Assembly: GCF_002777975.1 (NCBI RefSeq)
Contig: NZ_NGVS01000033.1
Span: 523,720-574,335 of the forward strand
DNA: 50,616 bases
Source: Shewanella carassii
GTDB lineage: Bacteria; Pseudomonadota; Gammaproteobacteria; Enterobacterales; Shewanellaceae
Direction of reading: 5' to 3'
Under the pieces are notes generated by a model, which did no database searches, had not been told where the DNA came from, and saw only the letters and a program-made list of their open reading frames with translations. A program made the position numbers and the translations under genes. Numbering within the stretch: position 1 is the stretch's first letter; the number at the start of each line of letters is the position of its first letter. Below are positions 23,975 to 34,225 of this stretch, piece after piece.

Positions 23975-25927
23975 TTACTCTGTACGGTTGAGTCGCGACT
24001 CAATCAGAGTATCAATCACGGCTGGGTCGGCCAGGGTTGATGCATCTCCAAGGTTGGTAATCTCGTTGGCGGCAATCTTACGCAGGAAGCGGCGCATGAT
24101 CTTGCCGGAGCGGGTCTTGGGCAGGCCACCGGCAAACTGGATAAGATCCGGGGTCGCCAGGGCGCCAATCTCTTTGCGCACCCATTGTCTCAGCTGTTGC
24201 CTCAGCTCTTCGGTGGCTTCTATGCCCTTGGTCAGTGTGACATAGGCGTAGATCCCCTGGCCCTTGATGTCATGGGGATAACCCACAACTGCGGCCTCGG
24301 CCACCAGATCGTGCGCCACCAGTGCGCTTTCAATCTCAGCTGTGCCCAGACGGTGACCGGAGACGTTAATCACGTCATCGACCCGGCCGGTGATCCAGTA
24401 GTAGCCATCTTCATCACGGCGGGCACCGTCACCGGTGAAATACATGCCGCGGAAGGTTTTGAAGTAGGTCAGGGCAAAGCGCTCATGATCACCGTAAACC
24501 GTGCGCATCTGTCCCGGCCAGGAATCCAGCATCACCAGGTTGCCCTCGGTAGCGCCTTCCAGAATATTGCCCATGTTGTCTACCAGCGCAGGTTGCACCC
24601 CGAAGAAGGGACGGGTGGCCGAGCCAGGCTTGGTGTCTGTGGCACCGGGCAGCGGGCTGATAAGAATGCCGCCGGTTTCGGTTTGCCACCAGGTATCGAC
24701 AATCGGGCAATGCTCATGACCTATGACCTCGTGATACCAGCGCCAGGCCTCAGGGTTGATGGGTTCGCCCACAGAGCCCATGATCCGCAACGAGCTGCCG
24801 TTAAACTGGTCAAACTGCTCCTTGCCTTCGGCCATCAGGGCGCGGATAAGCGTGGGGGCCGTGTAGAGTATGTTGACCTGATGGCGGTCAATCATCTCGC
24901 CCAGGCGGGCAGGGCTTGGGTAGTTGGGCACACCTTCGTGAATAAGCACTGTGGCACCATTGGCCAGCGGGCCGTAAATCATATAGCTGTGGCCGGTGAT
25001 CCAGCCCACATCTGCGGTGCACCAGTAGACTTCGCCCTGCTTGTAGTCGAACACATATTCGTGGGTCATGGAGGCGTACACCATGTAGCCGCCCGTGGTG
25101 TGCAGCACCCCCTTGGGGTTACCGGTGGAGCCTGAGGTGTAGAGCAGGAACAAGGGATCCTCGGCGCCCATCTCTTCCACTTCGCAATACTCGGAAGCGG
25201 TTTCGGTCAGCGATTCCCACCAGACATCACGGCCTTCGACCCAGTTGATATCATTGCCGGTGCGTTTAAGCACTATCACCTTCTCAACCGTGGTGACATC
25301 CGCATGGGAGAGCGCCTCGTCGATATTGCGCTTGAGCGGAATAGCCCGGCCGCCGCGCAGACCTTCGTCTGCGGTCAAAATGACTTTGGAGCGGCCATCT
25401 ATGATGCGTGAAGCGATGGAATCCGGGGAAAAACCACCGAATACCACGGAATGTACGGCGCCGATGCGGGCACAGGCCAGCATGGCGATGGCAGCTTCCG
25501 GCACCATGGGCATATACATGGTGACCACGTCACCGCGGCGCACGCCCTGGCTCTTGAGGGCGTTGGCAAATTTGCACACTTCTGTGTGCAGCTGGCTGTA
25601 GCTCAGGGTGCGTTGATCTTTGGCATCATCGCCTTCCCAGATGATGGCGGTCTGATCGCCCAGTTTCTCCAGATGGCGGTCGAGGCAGTTGGCCGAGGCA
25701 TTCAGCGTGCCGTCGTAGAACCAGTTGATCGACAAATTGTGATCGTCAAATGAGGTTTTCTTGACCTTGGTATAGGGCTTGATCCAGTCAATACGCTTGC
25801 CATGTTCACGCCAGAAACCTTCGGGGTTAACCACGGACTCCTGGTACATTTTCTTATATTTTTCATCATTTACCAGTGCATTGGCCGCAATCGCCGCGGG
25901 CACTTTATAAAGAGACTGAGTACTCAT
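23975..25927 (-). CDS. acs: Acetyl-CoA synthetase
   Basis: It activates acetate to acetyl-CoA with ATP and CoA. The start at MSTQSLYKVPAA gives 650 residues (E. coli Acs 652) and has AGGGGAAG upstream; a longer frame to 26056 reads through the promoter region. Motifs are the P-loop LYTSGSTGNPKG (about 262), WWQTETGG, YFTGDGARRDEDGYYWITGR and the C-terminal PKTRSGKIMRR, whose Lys is the acetylation-controlled residue in this family. Divergent from crbS; the pair suggests control of acetate use by the sensor. Confidence 0.97.
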   Translation of the reverse strand: MSTQSLYKVPAAIAANALVNDEKYKKMYQESVVNPEGFWREHGKRIDWIKPYTKVKKTSFDDHNLSINWFYDGTLNASANCLDRHLEKLGDQTAIIWEGDDAKDQRTLSYSQLHTEVCKFANALKSQGVRRGDVVTMYMPMVPEAAIAMLACARIGAVHSVVFGGFSPDSIASRIIDGRSKVILTADEGLRGGRAIPLKRNIDEALSHADVTTVEKVIVLKRTGNDINWVEGRDVWWESLTETASEYCEVEEMGAEDPLFLLYTSGSTGNPKGVLHTTGGYMVYASMTHEYVFDYKQGEVYWCTADVGWITGHSYMIYGPLANGATVLIHEGVPNYPSPARLGEMIDRHQVNILYTAPTLIRALMAEGKEQFDQFNGSSLRIMGSVGEPINPEAWRWYHEVIGHEHCPIVDTWWQTETGGILISPLPGATDTKPGSATRPFFGVQPALVDNMGNILEGATEGNLVMLDSWPGQMRTVYGDHERFALTYFKTFRGMYFTGDGARRDEDGYYWITGRVDDVINVSGHRLGTAEIESALVAHDLVAEAAVVGYPHDIKGQGIYAYVTLTKGIEATEELRQQLRQWVRKEIGALATPDLIQFAGGLPKTRSGKIMRRFLRKIAANEITNLGDASTLADPAVIDTLIESRLNRTE

Positions 25928-26256
25928 TGGGCTTCCCCTTGTTTTTATCATACGTGAGCCAAAGTATGGGTTGCTTGGCAGTGCTGTCTCTATTAGACAT
26001 TGGTCTAGTGATGAAAAAATGTTATTTATTAATCGGTTATTGCGTTTAAAACGCACAGCTTGAAGTGCTTGAGCCGGCGTGGTTTTGTTAAGGTTTGCGC
26101 GGGTTTAAATCGGTATCCAATACAGGTTTTTGCCCCCACAATGGGCGCCGCATAAGATGCAAATCGCCGCAGCGGTTCATCAAAACCCTTGGCTGGTGTA
26201 ATCTAGCCGGGATAACAACAGTCGCCGACGGATACGGCGACAATAAAGAGAACCCT
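25928..26256. promoter_or_regulatory. Divergent control region between acs and crbS
   Basis: The 329 bases hold both promoters. A perfect dyad TAGAC-ATTG-GTCTA (25994-26007) lies 67 bases before the acs start and could be an operator, for example for the CrbR-type regulator; no such motif is known to me. There is also GATGCAAATC near 26157 and a partly symmetric CGCCGACGGATACGGCGA near 26225. Confidence 0.4.
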
Positions 26257-29200
26257 ATGAATCTGACCCTTTTTGTGGCGGTGATCGCCGTCTGTTATGT
26301 CTGTTTGCTGTTCCTGCTTGCCTGGGGCGCGGAGCGTTGGTTCAGTGGTGTCACCCGCAGGTTGCAGAAATGGATCTACGCCCTCAGCCTGGCGGTGTAT
26401 TGCTCTTCCTGGAGTTTTCTCGGTACGGTTGGCCAGTCGGCCAATGATTTTTGGTCCTATCTGCATATCTTTATCGGCCCCATCATTATTTTTACCCTGG
26501 GCTTTGGCATGCTGCGCAAAATGGTGGTGGTGTCCAAGGCGCAAAATATCACCTCGGTGGCCGACTTTATCGCCGCCCGCTACGGCAAGTCGCAGCCGCT
26601 GGCGGTGATCATCACACTCATTGCCCTGTTCGGCATCATGCCCTATATCGCGTTGCAGCTGAAAGCCATGGTATTCAGCCTAAGCCTGTTCCAAAGCCCG
26701 GATGATCCGCTTGATGGCGCCAAAGTCGCGCTTATCATCGCCGTGCTGCTGGCCATCTTTGCCATCCTCTTCGGCACCCGCAAACTGGATGCCACAGAGC
26801 ATAACCCGGGGATGATGCTGGCTATCGCCTTTGAATCTTTGGTGAAACTGGCCGCCTTTGTGTTGGTGGGCGGCATAGTGGTCTTCGGGGTATTTGGCGG
26901 CTTTGGCGACCTCTGGAGCCAGGCCAGCGCCAAGGGGGTAATAGTCAATCCCAATCTAAGGCTCGAAGCGCTGATGCCCGAGCTTATAGTCGGCATGGCG
27001 GCTTTTCTCTGTATGCCGCGCCAGTTCCACGTCATGGTGGTCGAGGCCGAAGGCGAGCAGACTCTGTCCAAGGCGCGCTGGTTGTTCCCTCTCTATATTG
27101 GCCTGTTCGGCCTGTTTGTCGGGCCGCTGGCCCTGGCGGGCAAGGTGCTGCTCGGCGACAGTGTCTCTGCCGATACCTATGTGATCAATCTGCCGCTGGC
27201 GCTGGACGCACCTTGGCTGGCGATAGTGGCGCTGCTGGGAACCCTCTCGGCCGCCACCGGCATGGTGATAGTGGCAGTGGTGACCATCAGCGTGATGATA
27301 AGTAACGAGTGGCTGGTGCCGGTACTCTTGCGTACCGGGCAGATCCGTCGCAAGAACTTTAGCCAGTTTTCCCAGCAACTGCTCTATGCCAGACGTCTCT
27401 CCATCGCGCTGATCCTGGCTTTCGGGTATTTCAGTTACCTGAGCTTTGAGAGCAGTGATTCTTTGTCCAACCTGGGCATGCTGTCTTTCGGCGCCTTTGC
27501 CCAGTTGGCACCGGCCTTGGTGGGCGGGCTCTACTGGAAACACGGCAATCGCGCCGGGGTGTTTCTCGGCATGGCGGCGGGCTTCGGTCTATGGGGCTTT
27601 TTGCTGCTCAAGGGCTCGGGCGCTTGGGAAGGCGTGCTGGCAGGTCAATTTGAACTGTTAAAGGCGCTTAAGCCCAATGTCAACGATACCCTGCTGGCAC
27701 TCGGCGCCAACCTGATTGGCTATATCGGCGGCTCTATCTGGCTGCGCGCCGGCTTGGTTGAGCGTATTCAGGCCAGCGCCTTTGTCACCCCGGGTGAACT
27801 CAAAAACACAGGCAATCGCAAGACGGGCCCCATCAGCCAGCAGGACTTGCTTATCCTGGCCAGCCGCTTTGTCAGCCCGACCCGGGCCTATGAGAGTTTC
27901 TCGCGCTTTTCTGCCGATGCGGTGCGCAGCGACAGCTGGCACAAGACGGCACCGCCCGAGCTTATTGCCCATACCGAGCACATGCTGGCCGGGGTGCTGG
28001 GGGCTTCCAGCGCCTCTTTGGTGATGGACTCAGTGCTGCAGGGGCGGGATCTGGCCCTCGATGAAGTCTTCAGCTTGGTGGATGAGGCCTCGTCGAAGAT
28101 TATTCTCAGTCAGGACATGCTGCGCGCCGCCATAGAACACGCCTACGAGGGCATGAGCGTGGTGGACAAAGATCTCAACCTGGTGGCCTGGAACTACCGC
28201 TATGCAGAGCTTTACGACTATCCGGAAGATTTTCTGCAACCGGGCATGCCCATCAGCGAGGTGATACGTTTCAATGCCTCCCGCGGCTACTGCGGCCCGG
28301 GGGATGTGAACGAGCATGTCGAGCGCCGGGTACAGCATATGCGTAACGGCACCGCCCACAGCTCAGAGCGGCGCAGGCGCGATGGCAAGGTGATCAAAAT
28401 TCAGGGCAATCCCATGCCGGACGGCGGCTTTGTGATGACCTTTACCGACATTACCCAATATCGTGAGCAGCAACAGGCGCTGGAGCAGGTCAACGAGACC
28501 CTGGAGGCCAGAGTCAAGGAGCGCACCTATGAGCTGGCGCTGCTCAACAGCAAGCTGCTCGAAGCCAAGGCCCAGGAGGAGATGGCCAACGCTTCCAAGA
28601 GCCGTTTCCTGGCGGCGGTGGGGCATGACTTAATGCAGCCGCTCAATGCGGCCCGGTTGTTTACCGCCTCTTTGAGTCAGTATCCCGGGCTTGACAGGGA
28701 AGGGCGGCTGACCCTCTCCCATGTCAACAGCTCACTGAAAACCGCCGGTGAACTGCTGACCGATCTGTTGGATATCTCCAAGCTGGATTCCGGCATGGTG
28801 GAGGTAAAACGGCGCGACTTTGCCATCTCCGAAGTGCTCAACGCCCTGGCGGTGGAGTTTGAGGCCATGGCCAAAGACTGCCAGATCCGCTTTGCCATGA
28901 TGCCCTGCAGCCTGACGGTCAATTCAGACCCGTCACTGCTGCGGCGGGTGCTGCAGAACTTTCTCACCAACGCCTATCGCTATGCCAAGGGCGGGCGGGT
29001 GCTGATGGGCTGTCGCCGCCGCGGCAGCGAGCTTGAGGTGCAAGTGCTGGATACCGGTTGCGGCATCGAAGCCGGGCAGCTTAGGGAGATATTTCACGAG
29101 TTTAAGCGTCTGGATAACCCCCATTCCAACAGTGTCAACGGCCTGGGGCTTGGGCTGGCGATAGCCGACAGAATAAGCAAGGTGTTGGAGCATGATATCC

Positions 29201-29685
29201 GCGTCTCTTCGGTGCAGGGCAAGGGCTCTGTATTTGCCATTCGGGTGCCGCTTGGGGCCACTGTCAGCGTGCCGCAACCCAAGGCCATCTCTTCTGTGTT
29301 GCAGCCGCTCGCCGGGGTCAAGGTGCTGTGTATCGACAACGAAGAGGCTATCCTCGCCGGGCTCGAAAGCCTGTTGAGCCGCTGGCAGTGCGAGGTGATC
29401 TGCGCCCGGGATCTGAGTGATGCCAGGATCAAGCTGGGGCTCAAAGGGGTGGCGCCGGACATCATGCTGGCAGATTATCATCTGGATAAGGGCCAAAACG
29501 GCGTCGATGCCATGGATGAGCTCAGGGCGTTGTATGGGCAACATCTGCCCGGCATTTTGATCACCGCCAACACCCGCAAGGATCTGGTGGAGGATGTCGA
29601 GCGCCGCGGTTACCACTATATGGCCAAGATGATTAAACCGGCGGCGCTCAGGGCTTTGATCTCAAGCCTGGTGAAGAAGGCGTAA
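26257..29685 (+). CDS. crbS: Sodium/solute symporter-histidine kinase-receiver hybrid sensor (CrbS type)
   Basis: A 1142-residue sensor that joins a transporter-like domain to a kinase. Residues 1-500 are an SSS (PutP-like) domain with about 13 transmembrane segments. A PAS domain follows (about 620-740, EHAYEGMSVVDKDLNLVAWN), a coiled link (QQQALEQVNETLEARVKER), the HisKA box AAVGHDLMQPLNAARLF (His790), the HATPase with NAYRYAKGG, DTGCGIE and GLGLGLAIADR, and a receiver with Asp1073 in MLADYHLDKGQNGVD. In Vibrio CrbS controls acs through CrbR; its place next to acs supports the name. The start at ATG 26257 has AAAGAG upstream and begins with the first membrane helix. Confidence 0.9.
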   Translation: MNLTLFVAVIAVCYVCLLFLLAWGAERWFSGVTRRLQKWIYALSLAVYCSSWSFLGTVGQSANDFWSYLHIFIGPIIIFTLGFGMLRKMVVVSKAQNITSVADFIAARYGKSQPLAVIITLIALFGIMPYIALQLKAMVFSLSLFQSPDDPLDGAKVALIIAVLLAIFAILFGTRKLDATEHNPGMMLAIAFESLVKLAAFVLVGGIVVFGVFGGFGDLWSQASAKGVIVNPNLRLEALMPELIVGMAAFLCMPRQFHVMVVEAEGEQTLSKARWLFPLYIGLFGLFVGPLALAGKVLLGDSVSADTYVINLPLALDAPWLAIVALLGTLSAATGMVIVAVVTISVMISNEWLVPVLLRTGQIRRKNFSQFSQQLLYARRLSIALILAFGYFSYLSFESSDSLSNLGMLSFGAFAQLAPALVGGLYWKHGNRAGVFLGMAAGFGLWGFLLLKGSGAWEGVLAGQFELLKALKPNVNDTLLALGANLIGYIGGSIWLRAGLVERIQASAFVTPGELKNTGNRKTGPISQQDLLILASRFVSPTRAYESFSRFSADAVRSDSWHKTAPPELIAHTEHMLAGVLGASSASLVMDSVLQGRDLALDEVFSLVDEASSKIILSQDMLRAAIEHAYEGMSVVDKDLNLVAWNYRYAELYDYPEDFLQPGMPISEVIRFNASRGYCGPGDVNEHVERRVQHMRNGTAHSSERRRRDGKVIKIQGNPMPDGGFVMTFTDITQYREQQQALEQVNETLEARVKERTYELALLNSKLLEAKAQEEMANASKSRFLAAVGHDLMQPLNAARLFTASLSQYPGLDREGRLTLSHVNSSLKTAGELLTDLLDISKLDSGMVEVKRRDFAISEVLNALAVEFEAMAKDCQIRFAMMPCSLTVNSDPSLLRRVLQNFLTNAYRYAKGGRVLMGCRRRGSELEVQVLDTGCGIEAGQLREIFHEFKRLDNPHSNSVNGLGLGLAIADRISKVLEHDIRVSSVQGKGSVFAIRVPLGATVSVPQPKAISSVLQPLAGVKVLCIDNEEAILAGLESLLSRWQCEVICARDLSDARIKLGLKGVAPDIMLADYHLDKGQNGVDAMDELRALYGQHLPGILITANTRKDLVEDVERRGYHYMAKMIKPAALRALISSLVKKA

Positions 29686-29718
29686 TTCAAAAGCTCAGTG
29701 AAATAGCCTATGGAAACA

Positions 29719-29757
29719 GGACCTGATTTATCGGCAATAAATCAGGCCCGGTATTTT
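29719..29757. terminator. Terminator between crbS and the convergent PAP2 gene
   Basis: CCTGATTTAT-CGGCA-ATAAATCAGG, a perfect 10-bp stem, with GGTATTTT on the plus side. Confidence 0.7.
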
Positions 29758-30544
29758 AGCGGGTGACTTCTGTTTGTGTCTGTATCTGTGCCTGTGTCTG
29801 TATCAGTGCCTGCGCCGGAACCCCGGCGTATCCTGCCGCTCGCCAAGGGCGATAAGCCAGGCCGTAGCTCAAGGTCGCCATGGTCCAACCGATAAGGGCG
29901 CTGGCGATATCGTGTGATAAAAAGTGGGCGCCGCGAAACTCCTGACACAGACTGAACACGGCGCCTATCAGCAATACCGCGCCGAGCAACTTAAAGCGCC
30001 ATTTCGGCTTCAAGACCAACGCCAGATAATAAAGTCCCACCCAGGCAAAGGCGCCGCTGGAGTGTCCGCCGGGGAAACACTGGCCCAATTCAGTGTCAAC
30101 GCTCAGGCTCATGGGGAAGGGCAGATAAGGCTGCTGGCCACCAAATAAACTGAGATCCCAGGGGCAGGCAACATTGGTCATGCTCTTGCCGATACGCACC
30201 AAAAGCACGGTTGCCAGGGCGCTTATAAACAGCATCAGCAAGGGCCGGCGCCAGCGCTTCATTGAGGCTTTGAAACTGCTCAATACCAGGGTCGACAGCA
30301 ACACAACTGCCGCCAGCACCACCAGATCCCGTCCTCCTGTGTGCAGCAGTTTGTCTGCGACAAAGGCATGGCGCCAGGGCCAGGCCGTGTTGGTGCCCTC
30401 AAATGCCAACATCCACTGTGCCAGCAGCAGGTCGGCATTAGTGATGTGCAGCAAGATAAGCACGCCAAGCCCTACCGATAACGGCAACAGCAGATGATGT
30501 TTGAACCAGTGTTGAAAACTCAGCGGGTGGCTTGCAATGGGCAT
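29756..30544 (-). CDS. PAP2-family membrane phosphatase
   Basis: A 262-residue inner-membrane protein with about six hydrophobic segments. The start at MPIASHPLSF has AGGAA upstream; a frame open to 30643 adds 33 unlikely residues. PAP2 motif 1 is degenerate (GKSMTNVACPWD), motif 2 is CFPGGHSSGAFAW, and motif 3 is FRGAHFLSHDIASALIGW, with the two His and the Arg of the phosphatase site. Such enzymes remove phosphate from lipids such as undecaprenyl-PP or phosphatidate. The tail from about residue 240 is low in complexity (QTQAQIQTQTEV), produced by a short nucleotide repeat. Confidence 0.85.
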   Translation of the reverse strand: MPIASHPLSFQHWFKHHLLLPLSVGLGVLILLHITNADLLLAQWMLAFEGTNTAWPWRHAFVADKLLHTGGRDLVVLAAVVLLSTLVLSSFKASMKRWRRPLLMLFISALATVLLVRIGKSMTNVACPWDLSLFGGQQPYLPFPMSLSVDTELGQCFPGGHSSGAFAWVGLYYLALVLKPKWRFKLLGAVLLIGAVFSLCQEFRGAHFLSHDIASALIGWTMATLSYGLAYRPWRAAGYAGVPAQALIQTQAQIQTQTEVTR

Positions 30545-30883
30545 TGTGATTCCTGTGACTGTAGTGGCATAGTGCGAGTTGAGACAGAGTCGCAGCTGAG
30601 ATCTGCGAAATAGAAAGCCTGAAAAAGTGGGCGTTGAATTCATGGCCCGGCTGGTGGATAGGAATTATTCTGGCCGGCTCAGATTAAGGTCTGCTTAAGG
30701 CCGGGGATTTTTGTCTCATTCGCCCGGAATGGCGTATTGCAATGAGTTGAAACAAAACCTTTTTTGCGTATTTTTTTACCACTGGTTATGTTACAGGGGT
30801 AGCTCTGCTATGGCGCTGGTTAAGTTGCGGTTTTGGCGGGGGATCCCCACAGGTTTGCTGGTATTCAAATACAAGGAACAGGA
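30545..30883. promoter_or_regulatory. Divergent region between the PAP2 and tricorn genes
   Basis: No gene is seen. A likely promoter for the protease is TTGCGT (30764-30769), 17 bases, TATGTT (30787-30792), which would give a leader of about 85 bases. Confidence 0.4.
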
Positions 30884-33800
30884 ATGAAGCTCAATAAACT
30901 CTTTTGGCTGACGGCCCTTGCGCTCGGCAGCCCCAATTTGCTGGCTGCAGAGGCCAAACTCCTGCGGGAGCCGGATCTTCGCGGTGATACTCTGGTGTTT
31001 TCCTACGCCAAGGATATCTGGAAAGTGTCGCTCAAGGGCGGCGAGGCGGTGCGTCTCACCAGTTTCCAAGGGCAGGAGATGCAACCCAAGCTGTCGCCCG
31101 ACGGCAAGTGGGTGGCCTTTACCGGCGACTATGAGGGCAATCAGGATATCTACCTGCTGCCTATTGCCGGTGGCGAGCCCAAACGCCTGACCTTCCACCC
31201 GGATGTGGATCAGCTGGTGGGCTGGAGCCCGGACAGCAAATCGGTATTGCTGCGCTCCGGCAGGGCCAATGCCCCGAGGGGCTGGCAGCAGCTGTTTACC
31301 CTGTCCATCGAGGGCGGCAATCCCAAGCCTTTACCCATGAACCGCGCCTTTGACGGCAGTTTCTCTGCCGATGGCAAGCAGCTGGTTTACCGCCGCGCTG
31401 GTCTTTGGGATCCGGGCTGGCGTAACTACCGCGGCGGCCAGAATCAGCCGCTCAGGTTGATTTCACTCGATAGCCTGGAGGAAAAAGATCTGCCCTGGGA
31501 CAACACCCAGGATCTCGAGCCCCAGTGGCACGGCGACTATATCTATTTCCTCTCCAACCGCTCCCAGGTCACCAATATCTTTCGGGTCGCGGTCAAGGGC
31601 GGCGAGCCGGAGCAGCTGACCCATTACCAGGATGCCGATGTCAAAGGCTTTACCCTGGATAACGACACTCTGGTATACGAATACCGTGGCGAGCTGGTGA
31701 AAAAGTCGCTGGCTAATACCAATGCCAACGACAACGACAAGGGTGAGGCACTGGCCATCAGCCTGCATGCCGATTTCCCCTGGGTGCGGCCACGCTTTGA
31801 AGAGGTCGAAAAGCGGATAGAGTCGGCGGCCATTTCGCCTACCGGTAAGCGCGCCCTGTTTGTGGCCCGCGGCGATGTATTTACCGTGCCCGTGGAGCAC
31901 GGCGATGCCCGTAATCTTACTGAAAGCTCAGACAGCCGCGAAGTGGGCGCCGCCTGGTCCAACGGCGGCAAACAGCTGGCCTGGTTCTCCGACAAGAGCG
32001 GCGAATATCGCCTGGTGATAGCCGATCAACTCGGCAAGCCGCAGCAAGAGATCAAACTGGCCGAAAAGGGCTTCTATACCGGGCTTATCTGGTCGCCAGA
32101 TGATAAACAGCTGGTGTTCAGCGATCAGCGCCAGCAACTCTGGCTGGCGGACTTGTCCAAGGGCAAGGCGCAGGTTATCGACAGCCAGCCGGTAGTGAAC
32201 CCCGACTGGGAGATGGCCCCCAGCTGGTCGCCAGACAGTCGTTATCTGGCCTACAGCAAGCAGGATGACAGCTTTTTCCGCAGTCTCTACCTGTTCGATA
32301 CCCGCAATAATCAGAGTAACAGAATTACCCAGGGCATGGCCGATGTGCGTTACCCAGTGTGGGACAGCGCCGGCGACAAGCTCTATTTTGCCGCCAGTAC
32401 CGATTATGGCCCTCACGCCGCCTGGTTGGATATGACCTCGGTTGCCTTCACCCCGACTTACGGCCTCTATACCATGCTGCTCAATACCCGCACCGAGGCG
32501 CCCATGCTGCCAAGAAGCGACGAGGAAGAGGGCAGCACTGAAGAGGAGTCCAAAGGTTCAGATGCACCACCTGCGGTGCGAATCGATCTCAACGGTATAG
32601 CGCAGCGGGTGCTGCCTCTGGGTGAGAGCGGTAAAATCCACAGCCTGAGCGCCGGTAAGCCAGGTGAGCTGTTCTATATGCAGGATTTGGATGAAACCAC
32701 AGAGCTTCGCAAGTACAGCACTGAGGAGCGTAAGGCCGATACCCTGGCCGGTGATGTCGATGAGTATCATCTGAGCCACGACGGCGAGAGCCTGCTGGTG
32801 AAAATCGGCGACAACTGGCAGCAATTTGCCGGCGCCGCGCCCATGGGGGACGATGCCAAGACGCTCAACGTCAAGCTGACGGCACGTATCGATCCCAAGG
32901 CCGAATGGCAGCAAATCTTCCGCGAAGCCTGGCGCTTCCAGCGCGATTACTTTTATGTCAGTAATCTGCACGGTGCCGATTGGGACGCGGTATACAAGGA
33001 GTTCCAGCCACTGGTCGCCCATGTGCGCCACGGCGCCGACATGACCTATCTGCTCGATAACATGGGCGCCGAAACCTCTGTGGGCCACTCCTTTACCAAT
33101 GATGGCGATCTGCCGGAAATTGCCGACAACCGTACCGGTCTGCTCGGCGCCGATGTTGAGGCGACCGACAAGGGTTATCGCTTCAGCCGCATTTATCGCG
33201 GCGAAAACTGGTATCCGGCGGACCAAGGCAGTGCGCCGCTGGCTCTCTATCCCCAGGTCAAGGCGGGCCAGTATCTGCTGGCAGTCAACGGCAAACCGCT
33301 GGATAACAAGGCCAACTTCTATCAGGCCTTCCAGGGGACTCTCGGTAAACAGACCCGTCTCAGTATCAGCCCGGATGGCAGCGACAAAAAAGCCTTTGAG
33401 GTGACTGTGGTGCCAACGGCCAGCGAACAGGCATTGAGACGTAACGCCTGGGTCGAGGATAACCGCAAGCGGGTGGATGAAGCTTCCGGCGGCAAACTGG
33501 CCTATGTTTGGGTTCCGGACACAGGCGAGAACGGTTTCAGTTACTTCAATCGCTACTTCTTCGCCCAGAATCAGCGCCAGGGGGTGATCATAGATGAGCG
33601 CTTCAACCACGGCGGTTACATTGCCGAGTACATCATAGATGTGCTGCGCCGCGAGCGTAACGGTTACTTCAATAACCAGATGGCCGGCGATCACCCCATG
33701 ACCAGCCCGGGCAGCGGTATCTGGGGGCCCAAGGTAATGTTGATTAACGAAGTCTCCGGCTCGGGCGGCGACATGCTCCCTTATATGTTCCGCTATTACC

Positions 33801-34111
33801 AAGTGGGCAAGTTGGTGGGTAAACGCACTTGGGGTGGCCTGGTCGGCATCTGGGGTGTGCCTTCCCTGATGGATGGCGGCCATATCACGGCGCCGCGCAG
33901 CGGTTTCTTCAGTATCGACGGCCAGTGGCGGGTCGAGAACGAAGGTGTGGCCCCGGATGTGGAAGTCGAGCAGTGGACCAAAGACACAGCCAAAGGCATA
34001 GATCCTCAGCTGGAAAAGGCCATCGCCATTGCCTTGGATGAGCTGAAATCTGCCGCGCCGGTGAAGTTGCCACAGCCCGCCGATCCAGTGCGAGTGCCTC
34101 AGGTGAAATAG
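30884..34111 (+). CDS. Tricorn-like serine protease (S41), exported
   Basis: A 1075-residue secreted protease. The start at MKLNKLFWLTALALG has AAGGAACAGGA upstream and gives a signal peptide (cut in LLAAEA). The N-terminal part (about 25-330) and the next (about 330-560) are two beta propellers with repeats such as PKLSPDGKWVAFTG and APSWSPDSRYLAYS. An acidic loop EEEGSTEEESKGSD follows. A C1/PDZ region (about 720-870, AGQYLLAVNGKPLDNKAN) and the S41 catalytic domain (ASGGKLAYVWVPD onward) end it. The nucleophile is in INEVSGSGGDMLPYMFR; RTWGGLVGIWG follows. Usual tricorn length. It degrades peptides in the periplasm by inference. Confidence 0.9.
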   Translation: MKLNKLFWLTALALGSPNLLAAEAKLLREPDLRGDTLVFSYAKDIWKVSLKGGEAVRLTSFQGQEMQPKLSPDGKWVAFTGDYEGNQDIYLLPIAGGEPKRLTFHPDVDQLVGWSPDSKSVLLRSGRANAPRGWQQLFTLSIEGGNPKPLPMNRAFDGSFSADGKQLVYRRAGLWDPGWRNYRGGQNQPLRLISLDSLEEKDLPWDNTQDLEPQWHGDYIYFLSNRSQVTNIFRVAVKGGEPEQLTHYQDADVKGFTLDNDTLVYEYRGELVKKSLANTNANDNDKGEALAISLHADFPWVRPRFEEVEKRIESAAISPTGKRALFVARGDVFTVPVEHGDARNLTESSDSREVGAAWSNGGKQLAWFSDKSGEYRLVIADQLGKPQQEIKLAEKGFYTGLIWSPDDKQLVFSDQRQQLWLADLSKGKAQVIDSQPVVNPDWEMAPSWSPDSRYLAYSKQDDSFFRSLYLFDTRNNQSNRITQGMADVRYPVWDSAGDKLYFAASTDYGPHAAWLDMTSVAFTPTYGLYTMLLNTRTEAPMLPRSDEEEGSTEEESKGSDAPPAVRIDLNGIAQRVLPLGESGKIHSLSAGKPGELFYMQDLDETTELRKYSTEERKADTLAGDVDEYHLSHDGESLLVKIGDNWQQFAGAAPMGDDAKTLNVKLTARIDPKAEWQQIFREAWRFQRDYFYVSNLHGADWDAVYKEFQPLVAHVRHGADMTYLLDNMGAETSVGHSFTNDGDLPEIADNRTGLLGADVEATDKGYRFSRIYRGENWYPADQGSAPLALYPQVKAGQYLLAVNGKPLDNKANFYQAFQGTLGKQTRLSISPDGSDKKAFEVTVVPTASEQALRRNAWVEDNRKRVDEASGGKLAYVWVPDTGENGFSYFNRYFFAQNQRQGVIIDERFNHGGYIAEYIIDVLRRERNGYFNNQMAGDHPMTSPGSGIWGPKVMLINEVSGSGGDMLPYMFRYYQVGKLVGKRTWGGLVGIWGVPSLMDGGHITAPRSGFFSIDGQWRVENEGVAPDVEVEQWTKDTAKGIDPQLEKAIAIALDELKSAAPVKLPQPADPVRVPQVK

Positions 34112-34164
34112 CCCTGTGACATGGCTAGGATGAAATAGCTCAGGGGAAACTAGCCCAATAACTT

Positions 34165-34204
34165 GCGCCGCTTGCCTCAGTCTTACAGGCAAGCGGCGCT
34201 TTTT
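34165..34204 (+). terminator. Terminator of the tricorn-like gene
   Basis: GCGCCGCTTGCCT pairs with AGGCAAGCGGCGC around a 9-base loop and is followed by TTTTT. Confidence 0.9.
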
Positions 34205-34225
34205 GTTGGAAAATAATCAAAAATC

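Noticed and set aside
32558..34192. 544-codon minus-strand frame opposite the tricorn-like gene
   Set aside because: Antisense to a well-supported protease gene, and it crosses its terminator; a GC-rich codon-position effect.
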